From positions 1 through 6,693 of the forward strand of contig CAMDJY010000089.1 of assembly GCA_945901145.1 (NCBI GenBank): a stretch of DNA of 6,693 nt. The letters run 5' to 3'. Shown here piece by piece: positions 6,690 through 6,693 of this stretch (the stretch's first letter is position 1; every line of letters begins with the position of its first letter). The stretch comes from Legionella genomosp. 1. Its GTDB lineage: Bacteria; Pseudomonadota; Gammaproteobacteria; Legionellales; Legionellaceae. Position numbers and translations under genes: made by a program. The notes beneath the pieces were generated by a model. The model was not told the DNA's origin. It ran no database searches and worked only from the letters and a program-made list of their open reading frames with translations.

Positions 6690-6693
6690 CATG

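Noticed and set aside
1..6693. A defence system, mobile element, CRISPR array or novel gene family
   Set aside because: All six genes belong to recognised families with complete motifs, and no transposase, integrase, repeat array or unexplained gap of useful size was found.

Overview
The window reads as chromosome of an AT-rich gammaproteobacterium. The right-hand genes are a fused RlmKL rRNA methyltransferase and DarP (YjgA, DUF615), both of gamma-/proteobacterial type. The left-hand genes match the Fnl/Wbj/Cap pathway found in O-antigen and capsule loci. I cannot name the genus from sequence alone.

Positions 1-4077, plus strand, hold four tightly packed genes of a surface-polysaccharide locus. 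They are the 3' part of fnlA (UDP-GlcNAc 4,6-dehydratase/5-epimerase), a complete fnlB (C-4 reductase with a C-terminal cupin epimerase domain), a complete fnlC (2-epimerase of the WecB family) and a complete WbuB-like GT4 glycosyltransferase. Together FnlA, FnlB and FnlC should convert UDP-GlcNAc to UDP-N-acetyl-L-fucosamine (UDP-L-FucNAc). WbuB would then add the sugar to a lipid-linked repeat unit at the inner membrane. The junctions are TAG followed directly by ATG, a 4-base ATGA overlap and a 9-base gap, so this is one operon. Its promoter and its initiating transferase, flippase and polymerase genes are not in the window.

Positions 4067-6651, minus strand, hold darP followed by rlmKL, joined by an ATGA overlap. 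Both proteins act on the large ribosomal subunit: DarP as a late 50S assembly factor, RlmKL as the methylase of 23S G2445 and G2069. Two candidate extended -10 elements lie upstream of darP, which starts with GTG. The operons converge, and the last 11 bases of wbuB and rlmKL overlap, so there is no intergenic space for a conventional terminator.

Hand counts on sampled 60-base rows give about 32% GC in the polysaccharide genes (7 rows) and about 42% in darP-rlmKL (6 rows). The overlap may therefore mark the edge of a laterally exchanged polysaccharide locus beside core genes. I found no RNA gene, mobile element or CRISPR array, and no gene-free stretch above 300 bases. No gene family here looks undescribed. 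The points worth a second look are the darP-rlmKL coupling, the overlapping gene ends, and a set of competing inverted repeats near the end of wbuB.
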